Source of the DNA: Hephaestia caeni
Lineage (GTDB): Bacteria > Pseudomonadota > Alphaproteobacteria > Sphingomonadales > Sphingomonadaceae
Direction: 5' to 3'
DNA length: 64,000 nt
Assembly (NCBI RefSeq): GCF_003550065.1
Contig: NZ_QXDC01000002.1
Location: 1,769,858 to 1,833,857 of the forward strand
Shown here piece by piece: positions 1 to 8,960 of this stretch; position 1 is the first letter of the stretch; every line of letters begins with the position of its first letter. Both the position numbers and the translations under genes were made by a program. The notes beneath the pieces were generated by a model that was not told where the DNA came from, did not search any database, and worked only from the letters and a program-made list of their open reading frames with translations.

Positions 1-1
1 C

Positions 2-1090
2 GTCGCGTGCGAGACGATGGTGACGACGCAGAAGATCATCCTGTCGGGCGAAATCCGCTCCGCCGATCGCAAGTTGATCGACGAGCACGGCGTGCTGACG
101 CAGGAAGGCCGCGACCGCATCGAGCAGGTCGCGCGCGACACCGTCAAGCGGATCGGTTACGAGCAGACCGGCTTCCACTGGAAGACCGCCGAGTTCCAGA
201 ACAACCTCCACGCGCAATCGGCGCACATCGCGCAGGGCGTCGATGAAAGCGGCAACAAGGACGAAGGCGCCGGCGATCAGGGCATCATGTTCGGCTATGC
301 CTCGGACGAGACCCCCGATCTGCTGCCCGCGACGCTCTATTATTCGCACCGCATCCTCGAACGGATGGCCGATGATCGCCACTCGGGCAAGGCACCGTTC
401 CTTGAGCCCGACGCCAAGAGCCAGGTGACGCTCGAATATGCCAACGAGAAGCCGGTCCGCGCGACCGCGCTGGTCGTCTCGACCCAGCACAGCGCGAGCC
501 TGAGCAACGACGAAGGCCAGAAGAAGCTGCGCGAATACGTGAAGGGTGTGTTCGCCGACGTGCTGCCCGACGGCTGGCTGCCCGAAGACAAGGCGATCTA
601 CGTCAACCCGACCGGGCTGTTCGAGATCGGCGGGCCGGACGGCGACGCCGGCATCACCGGGCGCAAGATCATCGTCGACACCTATGGCGGCGCCGCCCCG
701 CACGGCGGCGGCGCGTTTTCGGGCAAGGACCCAACCAAGGTCGATCGCTCGGCCGCCTATGTCGCGCGTTATCTGGCGAAGAACGTCGTCGCGGCGGGGC
801 TCGCGCGGCGCTGCACGATCCAGCTTTCCTACGCGATCGGCATTGCCGAGCCGCTGTCGGTCTATGTCGACACGCACGGCACCGGCACGATTTCGGAAGC
901 GAAGCTGGAGGAAGTGCTGCCCACGCTGGTGCGGCTGACCCCCAAGGGCATCCGCCAGCACCTCGGCCTCAACGCGCCGATCTATGCCAAGACCGCCGCT
1001 TACGGCCATTTCGGCCGCACCCCCGAGGGCGATCTGTTCACCTGGGAGCGGACCGACCTGGTCGACAAGCTGAAGGCCGCCGTCGCCTGA
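2..1090 (+). CDS. metK: S-adenosylmethionine synthetase, 5' end outside window
   Basis: Makes S-adenosylmethionine from methionine and ATP in the cytoplasm. The reading frame is open to the left edge (it begins V-A-C-E-T before the first internal Met at 17), so about 40 N-terminal residues lie outside the window. The family ATP/metal-binding stretch [16 protein letters not shown] is present, as is the late segment with [11 protein letters not shown]. The C-terminus is complete, followed 31 bases later by a strong terminator. Assignment is firm from several family motifs. Confidence 0.95.
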   Translation, partial: VACETMVTTQKIILSGEIRSADRKLIDEHGVLTQEGRDRIEQVARDTVKRIGYEQTGFHWKTAEFQNNLHAQSAHIAQGVDESGNKDEGAGDQGIMFGYASDETPDLLPATLYYSHRILERMADDRHSGKAPFLEPDAKSQVTLEYANEKPVRATALVVSTQHSASLSNDEGQKKLREYVKGVFADVLPDGWLPEDKAIYVNPTGLFEIGGPDGDAGITGRKIIVDTYGGAAPHGGGAFSGKDPTKVDRSAAYVARYLAKNVVAAGLARRCTIQLSYAIGIAEPLSVYVDTHGTGTISEAKLEEVLPTLVRLTPKGIRQHLGLNAPIYAKTAAYGHFGRTPEGDLFTWERTDLVDKLKAAVA

Positions 1091-1121
1091 TCCGGATTGG
1101 CGCATCGCGCGCCTTTCTGCT

Positions 1122-1158
1122 AAAAACCCCCCAGCGTAGAAGCCGCTGGGGGGTTTTT
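1122..1158 (+). terminator. Rho-independent terminator of metK touching the next start codon
   Basis: A perfect 15-bp inverted repeat (arms 1122-1136 and 1144-1158, 7-base loop) starts with five A, has a GC-rich core and ends in five T. It is a textbook terminator. The last T is immediately followed by the ATG of the next gene at 1159, so the hairpin also contains the only G-rich stretch that could act as its ribosome binding site. Confidence 0.9.
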
Positions 1159-2142
1159 ATGTTTCGAACGCTGATTGCCGCATCACTGGCGACGATACCG
1201 GTCGCCGCGTGGGCGCAAACCGCTGCACCCGTGCCCAGGATGGCACCCGCCGAGGCGATGCAGCTCATCGACGCCGCGGGGTTCAAGGTTGTCGGCGGCC
1301 ATCCGCAGAATCGCTGCGGCCACGCCGTCAACCCGCGCGTCGCCTTCACCGACCTCAACGGCGACGGCCGGCCCGAGGCGCATATCGCCGACGTCGATCC
1401 GGGCTGCTACGCCAAGCCGGGCGCCTATTACGCGATCCTGACGCGCAACGACGCCGGCCACTGGGGGCGGATGATCGCCGAGGACGCGATCGCCAGCTTC
1501 GACAAGACGCGCACCGACGGCTGGATCGACATCGAGGTCAAGCCGGGCAACGGCAATTGCCCCGGCGTGCGCCACCATGTGCCCTACGCCTATCTGACGC
1601 CGTGCGTCGCGGGCGCGGGCGGCGCATCGGCCAGCGAAGCGGCGCCGGCAGCCAACCCGGCGGCGGCGCGCGGCGCGCGTGGGTATCCGACCGACGGCTG
1701 GAAAATACCCGTCAGCTTCGCTGCGCTTCCCGCGGCCGATCAGGATGCGATCATGCGCGCCGCCGGGCTGACACGCAGCGGCACGGTGTGGAAGGGCTGC
1801 GAAGGACTGTCGGAGGCCGATGCGAAGAGCGTCGAGATCAAGGATCTCAATCATGACGGCCGTCCCGAGGCGATCGTTACCGACAGCGGCATGTGCTACG
1901 GCAATACGGGCCAGGAATTCACCATCCTGCGCGCGACGCCCGGCGGCTGGGCGCAGATGATGCAGGTGACGGGCATTCCGATCTATCTCAAGGCGCGGGG
2001 AACCGACGGCTATCCCGACGTCATGATCGGGATGCCGGGCACCTGTTTCGGCGTCGATCGCTGGAACGGCAGCGAATACAAATATATCGGCAGCCGATAC
2101 GATTCGAAGGATCCGGACACCGCCAAACCTTGCAAGCCCTGA
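1159..2142 (+). CDS. Exported protein of unknown function with two internal repeats
   Basis: 327 residues. An N-terminal signal peptide ends near the A-W-A-Q site at residues 17-20, so the protein is probably periplasmic. Two related halves each carry a D-L-N-(G/H)-D-G-R-P-E-A motif (FTDLNGDGRPEA and IKDLNHDGRPEA), which resembles the calcium-binding turn of FG-GAP/VCBS or dockerin-like repeats. Conserved cysteines flank each motif. They are separated by an Ala-rich linker around residues 155-175. I do not recognise the family and no enzymatic motif is visible. The start directly abuts the metK terminator, so it needs either a promoter upstream or within the hairpin, or leaderless translation. 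Confidence 0.8.
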   Translation: MFRTLIAASLATIPVAAWAQTAAPVPRMAPAEAMQLIDAAGFKVVGGHPQNRCGHAVNPRVAFTDLNGDGRPEAHIADVDPGCYAKPGAYYAILTRNDAGHWGRMIAEDAIASFDKTRTDGWIDIEVKPGNGNCPGVRHHVPYAYLTPCVAGAGGASASEAAPAANPAAARGARGYPTDGWKIPVSFAALPAADQDAIMRAAGLTRSGTVWKGCEGLSEADAKSVEIKDLNHDGRPEAIVTDSGMCYGNTGQEFTILRATPGGWAQMMQVTGIPIYLKARGTDGYPDVMIGMPGTCFGVDRWNGSEYKYIGSRYDSKDPDTAKPCKP

Positions 2143-2190
2143 CGACGCCGGCTTGCCAGCGACCATCGCGCTGCCCTAGGCGACAGCGCG

Positions 2191-2871
2191 ATGAACGATC
2201 CGACCACCATCCGCCGACTCTACGGCCGCCGATCGGGCCATGCGTTGCGCGCCGGGCAGGCGGCGCTGGTCGAGGAGCTGCTGCCCGAGGTGGCGGTATC
2301 CGAGACCGGTGCGCTCGACGCACGGGCGCTGTTCGGCGACGATCGCCCGCTGGAATTCGAGATCGGCTTTGGCTCGGGCGAGCATCTCGCGGCGCAAGCC
2401 GAGACGCGACCGGACACCGGGTTCATCGGCTGCGAGCCGTTCCTCAACGGCGTGGTCGGCGCGCTGGGGCATATCCGTGACCGGGGGCTGGCGAATATCC
2501 GCCTGCACATGGGCGACGCGCTGACGGTGCTCGAACGGCTGCCCGATGCCTCGCTCGACCGGCTGTATCTGCTCCACCCCGATCCCTGGCCCAAGGCACG
2601 CCACGCCAAGCGCCGGATGATCAACGACGGACCGCTCGACAGAATCGCGGCGAAGCTCAAGCCCGGCTGCGAGTTCCGCCTCGGCACCGACGACCCGACC
2701 TATTGCCGCTGGTCGATGATGGTGATGAACCGCCGCCGCGATTTCCGCTGGCTGGCCGCGACGCCGCACGACTTCCTGACCCGCCCCGACGATTGGCCCG
2801 AGACGCGCTACGAGCGCAAGGCGCGGGCGAAAGGGCATGAGGTCTGGTATTTCCGGTATCGGCGGGTCTGA
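2191..2871 (+). CDS. trmB: tRNA (guanine-N7)-methyltransferase
   Basis: Methylates G46 in the variable loop of tRNAs using SAM. 226 residues, the normal TrmB length. The SAM-binding motif EIGFGSGEHL is present. The characteristic LLHPDPWPKARHAKRR block follows, and then GTDDPTYCRW near the C-terminus. It is separated from the following ABC-F gene by only four bases, so the two are probably cotranscribed. Confidence 0.95.
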   Translation: MNDPTTIRRLYGRRSGHALRAGQAALVEELLPEVAVSETGALDARALFGDDRPLEFEIGFGSGEHLAAQAETRPDTGFIGCEPFLNGVVGALGHIRDRGLANIRLHMGDALTVLERLPDASLDRLYLLHPDPWPKARHAKRRMINDGPLDRIAAKLKPGCEFRLGTDDPTYCRWSMMVMNRRRDFRWLAATPHDFLTRPDDWPETRYERKARAKGHEVWYFRYRRV

Positions 2872-2875
2872 GGCG

Positions 2876-4738
2876 ATGCTCAACATCAACGGCATCACTG
2901 TCCGCCTCGGCGGGCGCGTCATCCTCGACCGCGCGACCGCGGCGCTGCCGCCGGGGAGCCGCGTCGGGCTGATCGGGCGCAACGGCGCGGGCAAATCGAC
3001 GCTGGTGCGCGTGATCGCGGGGCTGCTCGAACCCGATGACGGCGCCGCCGAAATGCCGCGCGACACGCGGCTGGGCTATATCGCGCAGGAAGCCCCCGCG
3101 GGCGAGACGACGCCGTTCGAGGCCGTGCTCGCCGCCGATGCCGAGCGCGCCGCGCTGATGATCGAGAGCGAGACCTGCCACGACGATCATCACCGGCTTG
3201 CCGAGGTCCACGAGCGGCTGCTGGCGATCGACGCTTATGCGGCCCCTGCCCGCGCCGCGCGCATCCTGGTGGGGCTCGGCTTCGACGAGGCGATGCAGCA
3301 ACGCCCGCTCGACAGTTTCTCGGGCGGCTGGCGGATGCGTGTGGCGCTGGCGGCGCTGCTGTTCTCGCAGCCCGACGTGCTGCTGCTCGATGAGCCGTCG
3401 AACCACCTCGATCTCGAAGCGGTGATGTGGCTTGAAGACTTCCTCAAAAGCTATCGCGCAACGATCCTGATCGTCAGCCACGAGCGCGATTTCCTCAACA
3501 ATGTCGTCGATCACATCCTGCACCTGCAAGGCGGCAAGTTGACGCTCTATCCCGGCGGCTACGATTCGTTCGAGCGCCAGCGCGCCGAACGAATGGCGCA
3601 GCTCGCCGCCGCGAAGGCCAATCAGGACGTTCAGCGCGCCAAGTTGCAGGATTATATCGCGCGCAATTCGGCGCGCGCCTCGACCGCCAAACAGGCGCAG
3701 TCGCGCGCCAAGGCGCTGGCGAAGCTCCAGCCGATCGCCGAGTTGGCCGACGATCCATCGCTGTCGTTTGGTTTTCCCAATCCAAGCGAGTTGCGGCCGC
3801 CGCTGATCACGCTCGACATGGCAAGCGTGGGATACGGCGAGACGCCGATCCTCAAGCGGCTCAATTTGCGGCTCGATCCCGACGACCGGATCGCGCTCCT
3901 CGGCCGCAACGGCAACGGCAAGACCACGCTGGCGCGGCTACTCGCGGCGCAGCTTGCGCCGATGGACGGCGCGATGGCGGCGTCGGGCAAGATGAAGGTG
4001 GGGTATTTCACCCAATATCAGGTCGAGGAACTCGACACCGGCGATACCCCGCTCGAACATATGACGCGAGTGATGAAGGGCGCGAGCCCGGCCGCCGTGC
4101 GTGCGCAGCTCGGCCGGTTCGGCTTTTCCGGCGACAAGGCGACCACCAAGGTCGGCAAGCTTTCGGGCGGCGAGCGCGCGCGGCTGGCGCTGGCGCTGAT
4201 CACGCGTGACGCGCCGCACCTCCTGATCCTCGACGAGCCGACCAACCATCTCGACGTCGATGCGCGCGAGGCGCTGGTGCAGGCGCTCAACGAGTATACC
4301 GGCGCGGTGCTGATGGTGAGCCACGACCGCCACATGCTGGAGATGACCGCCGATCGGCTGGTGCTGGTCGATCACGGCACCGCGCGCGAATTCGACGGCA
4401 GCCTCGACGATTATATCGCGCAGGTACTCGCCGGGGACGGCAAGGGCGAAGGCAAGAAGGCGAACGGCAAGGAGAGCCGCCGCGCCGCCGCCGAGGCGCG
4501 CGAGGCCGAAAAGGCGCTGCGCAAGAAACTCCGCGAGTTGGAGGCGGAAGCAGCACGGCTGACGGGGCAGCGCGACGCGCTCGACGCAGCGATGGCCGAT
4601 CCTGCGCGCGCGCCGGCGCACCTCGCGGCACAATCGATGGGCGAACTGATGAAGCGCCGCGCGACGGTGCAGGAGCGGATCGATGCCGCCGAGGCGGACT
4701 GGCTCACGGCGAGCGAGGCGATCGAGGGGGCGGCGTAA
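2876..4738 (+). CDS. ABC-F family ATPase (Uup/YheS-like)
   Basis: About 620 residues with two ATP-binding cassettes and no membrane segments, the ABC-F layout. The proteins act on ribosomes or in translation quality control. Cassette 1 has GRNGAGKST (34-42), SGGWRMRVALA and LLLDEPSNHLDL. Cassette 2 has GRNGNGKTT (around 343), LSGGERARLAL and LILDEPTNHLDV. Between them is the charged helical linker typical of the group, and the C-terminus (last 100 residues) is a lysine/glutamate-rich coiled coil. I chose the ATG at 2876 because it begins exactly with the first cassette and lies four bases after the trmB stop. An upstream in-frame start at 2837 would overlap trmB. The exact subfamily is not certain. 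Confidence 0.9.
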   Translation: MLNINGITVRLGGRVILDRATAALPPGSRVGLIGRNGAGKSTLVRVIAGLLEPDDGAAEMPRDTRLGYIAQEAPAGETTPFEAVLAADAERAALMIESETCHDDHHRLAEVHERLLAIDAYAAPARAARILVGLGFDEAMQQRPLDSFSGGWRMRVALAALLFSQPDVLLLDEPSNHLDLEAVMWLEDFLKSYRATILIVSHERDFLNNVVDHILHLQGGKLTLYPGGYDSFERQRAERMAQLAAAKANQDVQRAKLQDYIARNSARASTAKQAQSRAKALAKLQPIAELADDPSLSFGFPNPSELRPPLITLDMASVGYGETPILKRLNLRLDPDDRIALLGRNGNGKTTLARLLAAQLAPMDGAMAASGKMKVGYFTQYQVEELDTGDTPLEHMTRVMKGASPAAVRAQLGRFGFSGDKATTKVGKLSGGERARLALALITRDAPHLLILDEPTNHLDVDAREALVQALNEYTGAVLMVSHDRHMLEMTADRLVLVDHGTAREFDGSLDDYIAQVLAGDGKGEGKKANGKESRRAAAEAREAEKALRKKLRELEAEAARLTGQRDALDAAMADPARAPAHLAAQSMGELMKRRATVQERIDAAEADWLTASEAIEGAA

Positions 4739-4761
4739 AGTTTACACCCACCGATATCTAC

Positions 4762-4873
4762 CCTGTCATTCCCGCTATCTATCCTGTCATTCCCGCGAAA
4801 GCGGAAACCCATCTCCTGAGGCTTCCACGTGCAGCACGGTGACGAGATGGGTCCCCGCTTTCGCGGGGATGAC
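4762..4873. repeat. REP-like palindromic element (CGCGAAAGCGG type)
   Basis: Two arms of about 30 bases (4786-4815 and 4844-4873) form an imperfect inverted repeat around CCCGCGAAAGCGG. The left arm is preceded by a partial tandem copy of its CCTGTCATTCCCGC start (4762-4775). It belongs to the same class as the elements near 20440 and 27347. It fills the first half of the 441-base gap between the ABC-F gene and scoB. No gene is visible there. Confidence 0.75.
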
Positions 4874-5075
4874 GGCGTAGCGCTTGCCAGCGCTCCGGCT
4901 TCCGCAGGAGCGCGACGCGCGATCGATCAACGGTTTTCGGGCAGGCGCATGTGGCGAGCGCGAGGAAAAGCATCGTCATGACGCCATCCTAGCCAGGTGT
5001 GCTATTGATACAATACAGCCAGACGACAGAACTGGATATCCGGCGCGCCCGACACACTCACCGAAAACCCCCATC

Positions 5076-5161
5076 GTCATGCCGGACTTGTTCCGGCATC
5101 CAACCCTCCACAGGCGTCGACGCCTGAGGCATGTTGGACCCCGGAACTAGTCCGGGGTGAC
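5076..5161. repeat. Palindromic repeat between convergent genes
   Basis: Imperfect inverted repeat of about 29 bases (5076-5104 and 5133-5161) containing CCGGACTTGTTCCGG and CCGGAACTAGTCCGG, with a perfect 14-base palindrome AGGCGTCGACGCCT at its centre (5112-5125). Located between the convergent ABC-F and CoA-transferase genes, so it may also serve as a bidirectional terminator. Related in layout to the element at 31700. Confidence 0.7.
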
Positions 5162-5179
5162 GGGACGCTGGCGCGGGAA

Positions 5180-5830
5180 TCAAGCGGCCTGAAGCGCGAC
5201 CTCGTATTGCGCCGTCGTCTTCGCCGCGATTTCCTCCTCGGTCACGCCGGGCGCGAGTTCGATCAGGCGGAAGGGGCTGTCATGATCGGGCCGCTGGAAG
5301 ACCGCGAGATCGGTGACGATCATGTCGACCACGTTCCGGCCGGTCAGCGGCAGCGTGCATTCGGGGATGAACTTGGGGTCACCGGCCTTCGAATTGTGCT
5401 CCATCACGACGATGATCTTCTTGACGCCGGCGACCAGATCCATCGCGCCGCCCATGCCCTTGATCATCTTCCCCGGAATCATCCAGTTGGCGAGATCGCC
5501 CGTCTGCGCCACTTCCATCGCGCCGAGCACCGCGAGATCGATATGCCCGCCGCGGATCATCGCGAAGCTCTGGTCCGAGCTGAAATAGACCGTCCGGTCA
5601 AGCTCGCTCACGGTCTGCTTGCCGGCGTTGATCAGATCGGGATCGACCTCGTCCGGATACGGAAACGGGCCGATGCCGAGCATCCCGTTCTCCGACTGGA
5701 GCGTGACATCGACACCGTCGGGAATGTGGTTGGCGACCAGCGTCGGGATGCCGATGCCGAGATTGACGTAGAAGCCGTCGCGCAGTTCCTTCGCGGCGCG
5801 TGCCGCCATCTCGTCGCGGGTCCAGGCCAT
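5180..5830 (-). CDS. scoB: 3-oxoacid CoA-transferase subunit B
   Basis: Second subunit of succinyl-CoA:3-ketoacid CoA-transferase, which moves CoA between succinyl-CoA and acetoacetate. 216 residues when started at the ATG at 5830 ([10 protein letters not shown]). The catalytic glutamate lies in [11 protein letters not shown] (E47), and the family motif [15 protein letters not shown] precedes it. Its start codon overlaps the stop of the upstream phosphatase by one base (TGATG), so translation is coupled. Third gene of the operon scoA-phosphatase-scoB. Confidence 0.93.
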   Translation of the reverse strand: MAWTRDEMAARAAKELRDGFYVNLGIGIPTLVANHIPDGVDVTLQSENGMLGIGPFPYPDEVDPDLINAGKQTVSELDRTVYFSSDQSFAMIRGGHIDLAVLGAMEVAQTGDLANWMIPGKMIKGMGGAMDLVAGVKKIIVVMEHNSKAGDPKFIPECTLPLTGRNVVDMIVTDLAVFQRPDHDSPFRLIELAPGVTEEEIAAKTTAQYEVALQAA

Positions 5831-6879
5831 CAGTTTACACTCCCGTTGGTGGTGGTGGACACCGGCGCCGGCACGGGGCTGGGCGCCGCGTCCGCCGGAT
5901 CGGTCCATTGCTTGTCGTTGGGGAAGACCTCGTTGAACGAGCCCTTCAGCGCACTGCCGTAAATGGGGTTGGGCAGCAGGAACCAGCCCAGCCCCCACAG
6001 CCATTCGACATTCTTGCCCGATGCCATCGCGCGGCGACCGGCGACGTCGGGGGTGGTCGCGTTGAACAGATCGGTGAAATCGCCGAGCTGGTCGCCGACC
6101 TGCGCGATCACGCAATATTGCTGCGAGATCGCCCAGCGACGGCGATCCTTGCCGTGCTCGCCCGCGTTCGCGAGCCACAGCGTATCGCCGTAAGCGACCT
6201 CGCCGAAGCCCGCCTGTTTGAGCATCGCGGCGGTGGCGGCGGCGTTTTCGACCGCCCGGTTCGAGTTGAAGACCACCTTGACGCCCGCCTGCCGCGCGAT
6301 CTCGACGGCATCGAGCACGCCGGGCACCGGCGCGACCTTGCCGCCGCCCGTCTGTTCCCAGCGCAACCAGCGCTGCTGATCATATTCGCCGCCGCGCTTC
6401 GCCTGATCGGCTTCGAAGCCCAGGTTGAGCACCGCCGTCTCGTCGATATCGAACACCACCGCGAGCGGTTTCTCGCCACAATCGGCGAATTTGGGCGCAT
6501 CGAGCGTCGCGCCGGGCGCGAGCACCACCGATTTGACCTGATGCCCGATGCTGCGATCGGACGCGCGCGCCATCAGATAGGTATCGAGCGCGCGATAGGC
6601 CTGGAGGCTCGCCGCCGCCGCTTCGCCCGAACCGTAGAGATATTGCATCCCCGGCGGCACCATCACCATGCCGGTCGCGGCCTTGCCGTCGACCGGGCCG
6701 AGATAGGTGAGCGCCCCCGCCGGCGGCTTGGGCAGCGGCTTGTCCGCATCGTGATCGCCCTGCATGAAGCGCTCGCGCGCGATCGCCGCGCCGGCCGCGA
6801 CGGGCACCGCCGCCACGACGCAGCCCTGAAGCAGGGTGGCACCCGCCGCCAGCGCCAGCAGGGGCGCCGCGCGGTTCAC
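5830..6879 (-). CDS. HAD-family acid phosphatase lipoprotein (e(P4)/class C type)
   Basis: 349 residues, GTG start. The N-terminus is a lipoprotein signal with lipobox L-L-Q-G-C (C20), so it is expected at the membrane facing the periplasm. The HAD nucleophile motif [10 protein letters not shown] gives D144 and D146. It is followed by a threonine/asparagine region ([11 protein letters not shown]) and a later acidic motif, as in 5'-nucleotidase e(P4) proteins that dephosphorylate nucleotides outside the cell. The start overlaps the scoA stop (GTGA) and the stop overlaps the scoB start (TGATG), so it is tightly embedded between the two subunits of a cytoplasmic enzyme. That arrangement is unexpected for a secreted phosphatase. 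Confidence 0.88.
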   Translation of the reverse strand: MNRAAPLLALAAGATLLQGCVVAAVPVAAGAAIARERFMQGDHDADKPLPKPPAGALTYLGPVDGKAATGMVMVPPGMQYLYGSGEAAAASLQAYRALDTYLMARASDRSIGHQVKSVVLAPGATLDAPKFADCGEKPLAVVFDIDETAVLNLGFEADQAKRGGEYDQQRWLRWEQTGGGKVAPVPGVLDAVEIARQAGVKVVFNSNRAVENAAATAAMLKQAGFGEVAYGDTLWLANAGEHGKDRRRWAISQQYCVIAQVGDQLGDFTDLFNATTPDVAGRRAMASGKNVEWLWGLGWFLLPNPIYGSALKGSFNEVFPNDKQWTDPADAAPSPVPAPVSTTTNGSVN

Positions 6880-7583
6880 GCCGCCGCCCGCTCGCGTGTG
6901 GTGACGAACTCGATCTTCTTGTCGTAGGGCGCGCCCAGGATCAGCCGGTTGACGTAGATGCCGGGCAGATGGACCTGATCGGGATCGAGGCTGCCGACGG
7001 GCACGATTTCCTCGACCTCGGCGATGCAGACCTTGCCCGCGGTCGCCATCGGCTGGTTGAAGTTGCGCGCGGTCTTGCGGAACAGGAGGTTGCCCGCCTC
7101 ATCTGCCTTCCAGCCCTTGATGATCGACAGATCGGCGCGGATGCCGCGTTCGAGGACATATTCCTGGCCGTCGAACACCTTGGTTTCCTTGCCCTCGGCA
7201 ACCTGCGTGCCGACGCCCGTCTTGGTATAGAAACCGGGGATGCCCGCCCCGCCCGCGCGGCAGCGCTCGGCAAGCGTGCCCTGGGGGCAGAATTCAACTT
7301 CCAGCTCGCCCGCGAGGAACTGCCGCTCGAACTCCTTGTTCTCGCCGACGTAGGAACTGATCATCTTCTTGACCTGACGGCTGCGCAGCAGCTTGCCGAG
7401 GCCTTCATTGTCGATTCCCGCGTTGTTCGAGGCGATCGTCAGATCCTTGACGCCCGAGGCCTGGATCGCGTCGATCAGCCGCTCGGGAACGCCGCACAGC
7501 CCGAACCCGCCCGCGCATACGATCATCCCGTCGAACAGCACGCCGTCGAGCGCGGCCTTGGCGTCGGGATAGAGCTTCTTCAT
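6876..7583 (-). CDS. scoA: 3-oxoacid CoA-transferase subunit A
   Basis: First subunit of the acetoacetate:succinyl-CoA transferase, 235 residues. The start at 7583 gives MKKLYPDAKAALDG. It is preceded by a strong GGAGG site, whereas the longer upstream frame is Ala/Arg-poor nonsense without a ribosome site. Family motifs seen are GGFGLCGVPE, ASNNAGIDNEGLG and the segment around VGTQVAEGKE. Leads the three-gene operon running leftward. Confidence 0.94.
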   Translation of the reverse strand: MKKLYPDAKAALDGVLFDGMIVCAGGFGLCGVPERLIDAIQASGVKDLTIASNNAGIDNEGLGKLLRSRQVKKMISSYVGENKEFERQFLAGELEVEFCPQGTLAERCRAGGAGIPGFYTKTGVGTQVAEGKETKVFDGQEYVLERGIRADLSIIKGWKADEAGNLLFRKTARNFNQPMATAGKVCIAEVEEIVPVGSLDPDQVHLPGIYVNRLILGAPYDKKIEFVTTRERAAA

Positions 7584-7704
7584 CGCGAGTCCTCCGGGAT
7601 TGTCGGCCGGGGCATAAGCGGCACGGCGGCGCGTGGTCAATGACGGCGGCGTTAACCGCATCCCGAAATGCGCCCGCAACATCGACCCGATTAGGGCCGG
7701 GACC

Positions 7705-7914
7705 ATGTTTTCGGCCCGAATCTTTCGCAGCCGCTGGGTGGCATTGCTCTGGGCGGCGGGCATCATCTGGACCGCGATCGATGTCGCCGAAGCCAACAAG
7801 GCGCCGCCACCGCCGCCCGTGAGCAACGCCAGCGATGCGACCAACGCCACCGACGCGCTGGGGCAACCCGTGACCGACCAGGATCTGGCCGTTCTCGCCA
7901 ATGCGATGAATTGA
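7705..7914 (+). CDS. Small exported or membrane-anchored protein, unknown
   Basis: 69 residues. A hydrophobic segment (VALLWAAGIIWTAIDVA, about residues 11-27) looks like a signal anchor. It is followed by a Pro/Asn/Ala-rich tail with PPPPPVSNASDATNATDA. A GGGCCGGGACC stretch precedes the ATG. The gene is divergent from scoA and convergent with the SMP-30 gene five bases away. No known family was recognised. Codon pattern and the plausible signal sequence support it being real. Confidence 0.55.
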   Translation: MFSARIFRSRWVALLWAAGIIWTAIDVAEANKAPPPPPVSNASDATNATDALGQPVTDQDLAVLANAMN

Positions 7915-7919
7915 CCGGA

Positions 7920-8834
7920 TCAGAAAACGAGGTCGAGCCCCGGTCGCGGCCAGCGCATCGTCGCAAGGCGGCCGGTCGCCGATAGCGTGATGAACGCCGT
8001 CGCCCGATCCTCACCGCCCCAGGCGATGTTGGTGGTGAAGGGATCGTCGGTGGCCACGAAATCGACGAGGCCGCCATCGGGCGCGACGACGCTGATCCCG
8101 CTCGCGCCCAGCGTCGCGACGCAGATATTGCCCCCCTGCTCAACACCCAACGAATCGAAATAGGTATAGCCGCCCGCGCCGTACAGGAACGCGCCGCCCG
8201 CGCCCGACAGCCCCTGTCCGACGGCGATCTCGCCGGGGCCGATCACGTCGAACGCCCACAATTTGGCGGTATAGGTCTCGGCGACATAGAGCCGCGTGCC
8301 GTCGGGTGAGAGGCCGATGCCGTTGGGATTTTCGAGCGGGAAGATCACCTCGCGGCACGCGCTGCCGTCGGCCCGCGCATAAAACACGCCGGTGATGTCG
8401 CGCGAGCGCGGGTGCGTCTTGCCGTGATCGGTGAACCAGAAGCCGCCATGCGCATCGAAGACGATGTCGTTGGGGCCGCACAGGGGCGTGCCGGCGGCCT
8501 CGGTATAGAGCGTCTCGACCGCACCGCTGGCGATATCGATGCGCTGGATCGACCCGCCGGTATAATCGGCGGCGGTGCCGTGCGGAATCAGCAACCCATC
8601 CGCCTCGATCCAGCCGAAACCGCCGTTGTTGCAGCAATAGAGCTTGCCGTCGGGGCCGATCGCGAGCCCGTTGGGGCCGCCGCCGGGTTCGGCCACGGTC
8701 TCTTTACTGCCATCGGGGCGGACGCGGGTGATGCGGCCGGCGGCGATCTCGACCACGATCACGCTGCCGTCGGGCATCGCGACCGGGCCTTCGGGAAAGC
8801 GCAGGCCCGTGGCGATCGTCGAGAGCTGGCTCAT
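7920..8834 (-). CDS. SMP-30/gluconolactonase family protein
   Basis: 304 residues from the ATG at 8834, which has an AAGGGGA site upstream. It is a six-bladed beta-propeller lactonase family. The metal-site blocks are recognisable: an N-terminal LRFPEGPV with the Glu ligand, GPNDIVFDAHGGFWFTDHG with the Asn and Asp ligands, and NPNGIGLSPDGTRLYVAET. It probably hydrolyses a sugar or other lactone. The substrate cannot be read from sequence. No signal peptide. Confidence 0.88.
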   Translation of the reverse strand: MSQLSTIATGLRFPEGPVAMPDGSVIVVEIAAGRITRVRPDGSKETVAEPGGGPNGLAIGPDGKLYCCNNGGFGWIEADGLLIPHGTAADYTGGSIQRIDIASGAVETLYTEAAGTPLCGPNDIVFDAHGGFWFTDHGKTHPRSRDITGVFYARADGSACREVIFPLENPNGIGLSPDGTRLYVAETYTAKLWAFDVIGPGEIAVGQGLSGAGGAFLYGAGGYTYFDSLGVEQGGNICVATLGASGISVVAPDGGLVDFVATDDPFTTNIAWGGEDRATAFITLSATGRLATMRWPRPGLDLVF

Positions 8835-8960
8835 GGCATCATCCCCTTCCTGCGTAATTTTGGCCGCACCCAATCATGCTCGCCGCGGCGAAGCAAGCGC
8901 GCGCGATGGGTTCCCGCGGGCGCACGAATGACGTTATGAAAGGCGACAGGGAGACATCGC

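Noticed and set aside
4884..5150. Short plus-strand frame over the repeat region after the ABC-F gene
   Set aside because: Most of it is palindromic repeat sequence; no ribosome site and no protein-like pattern.
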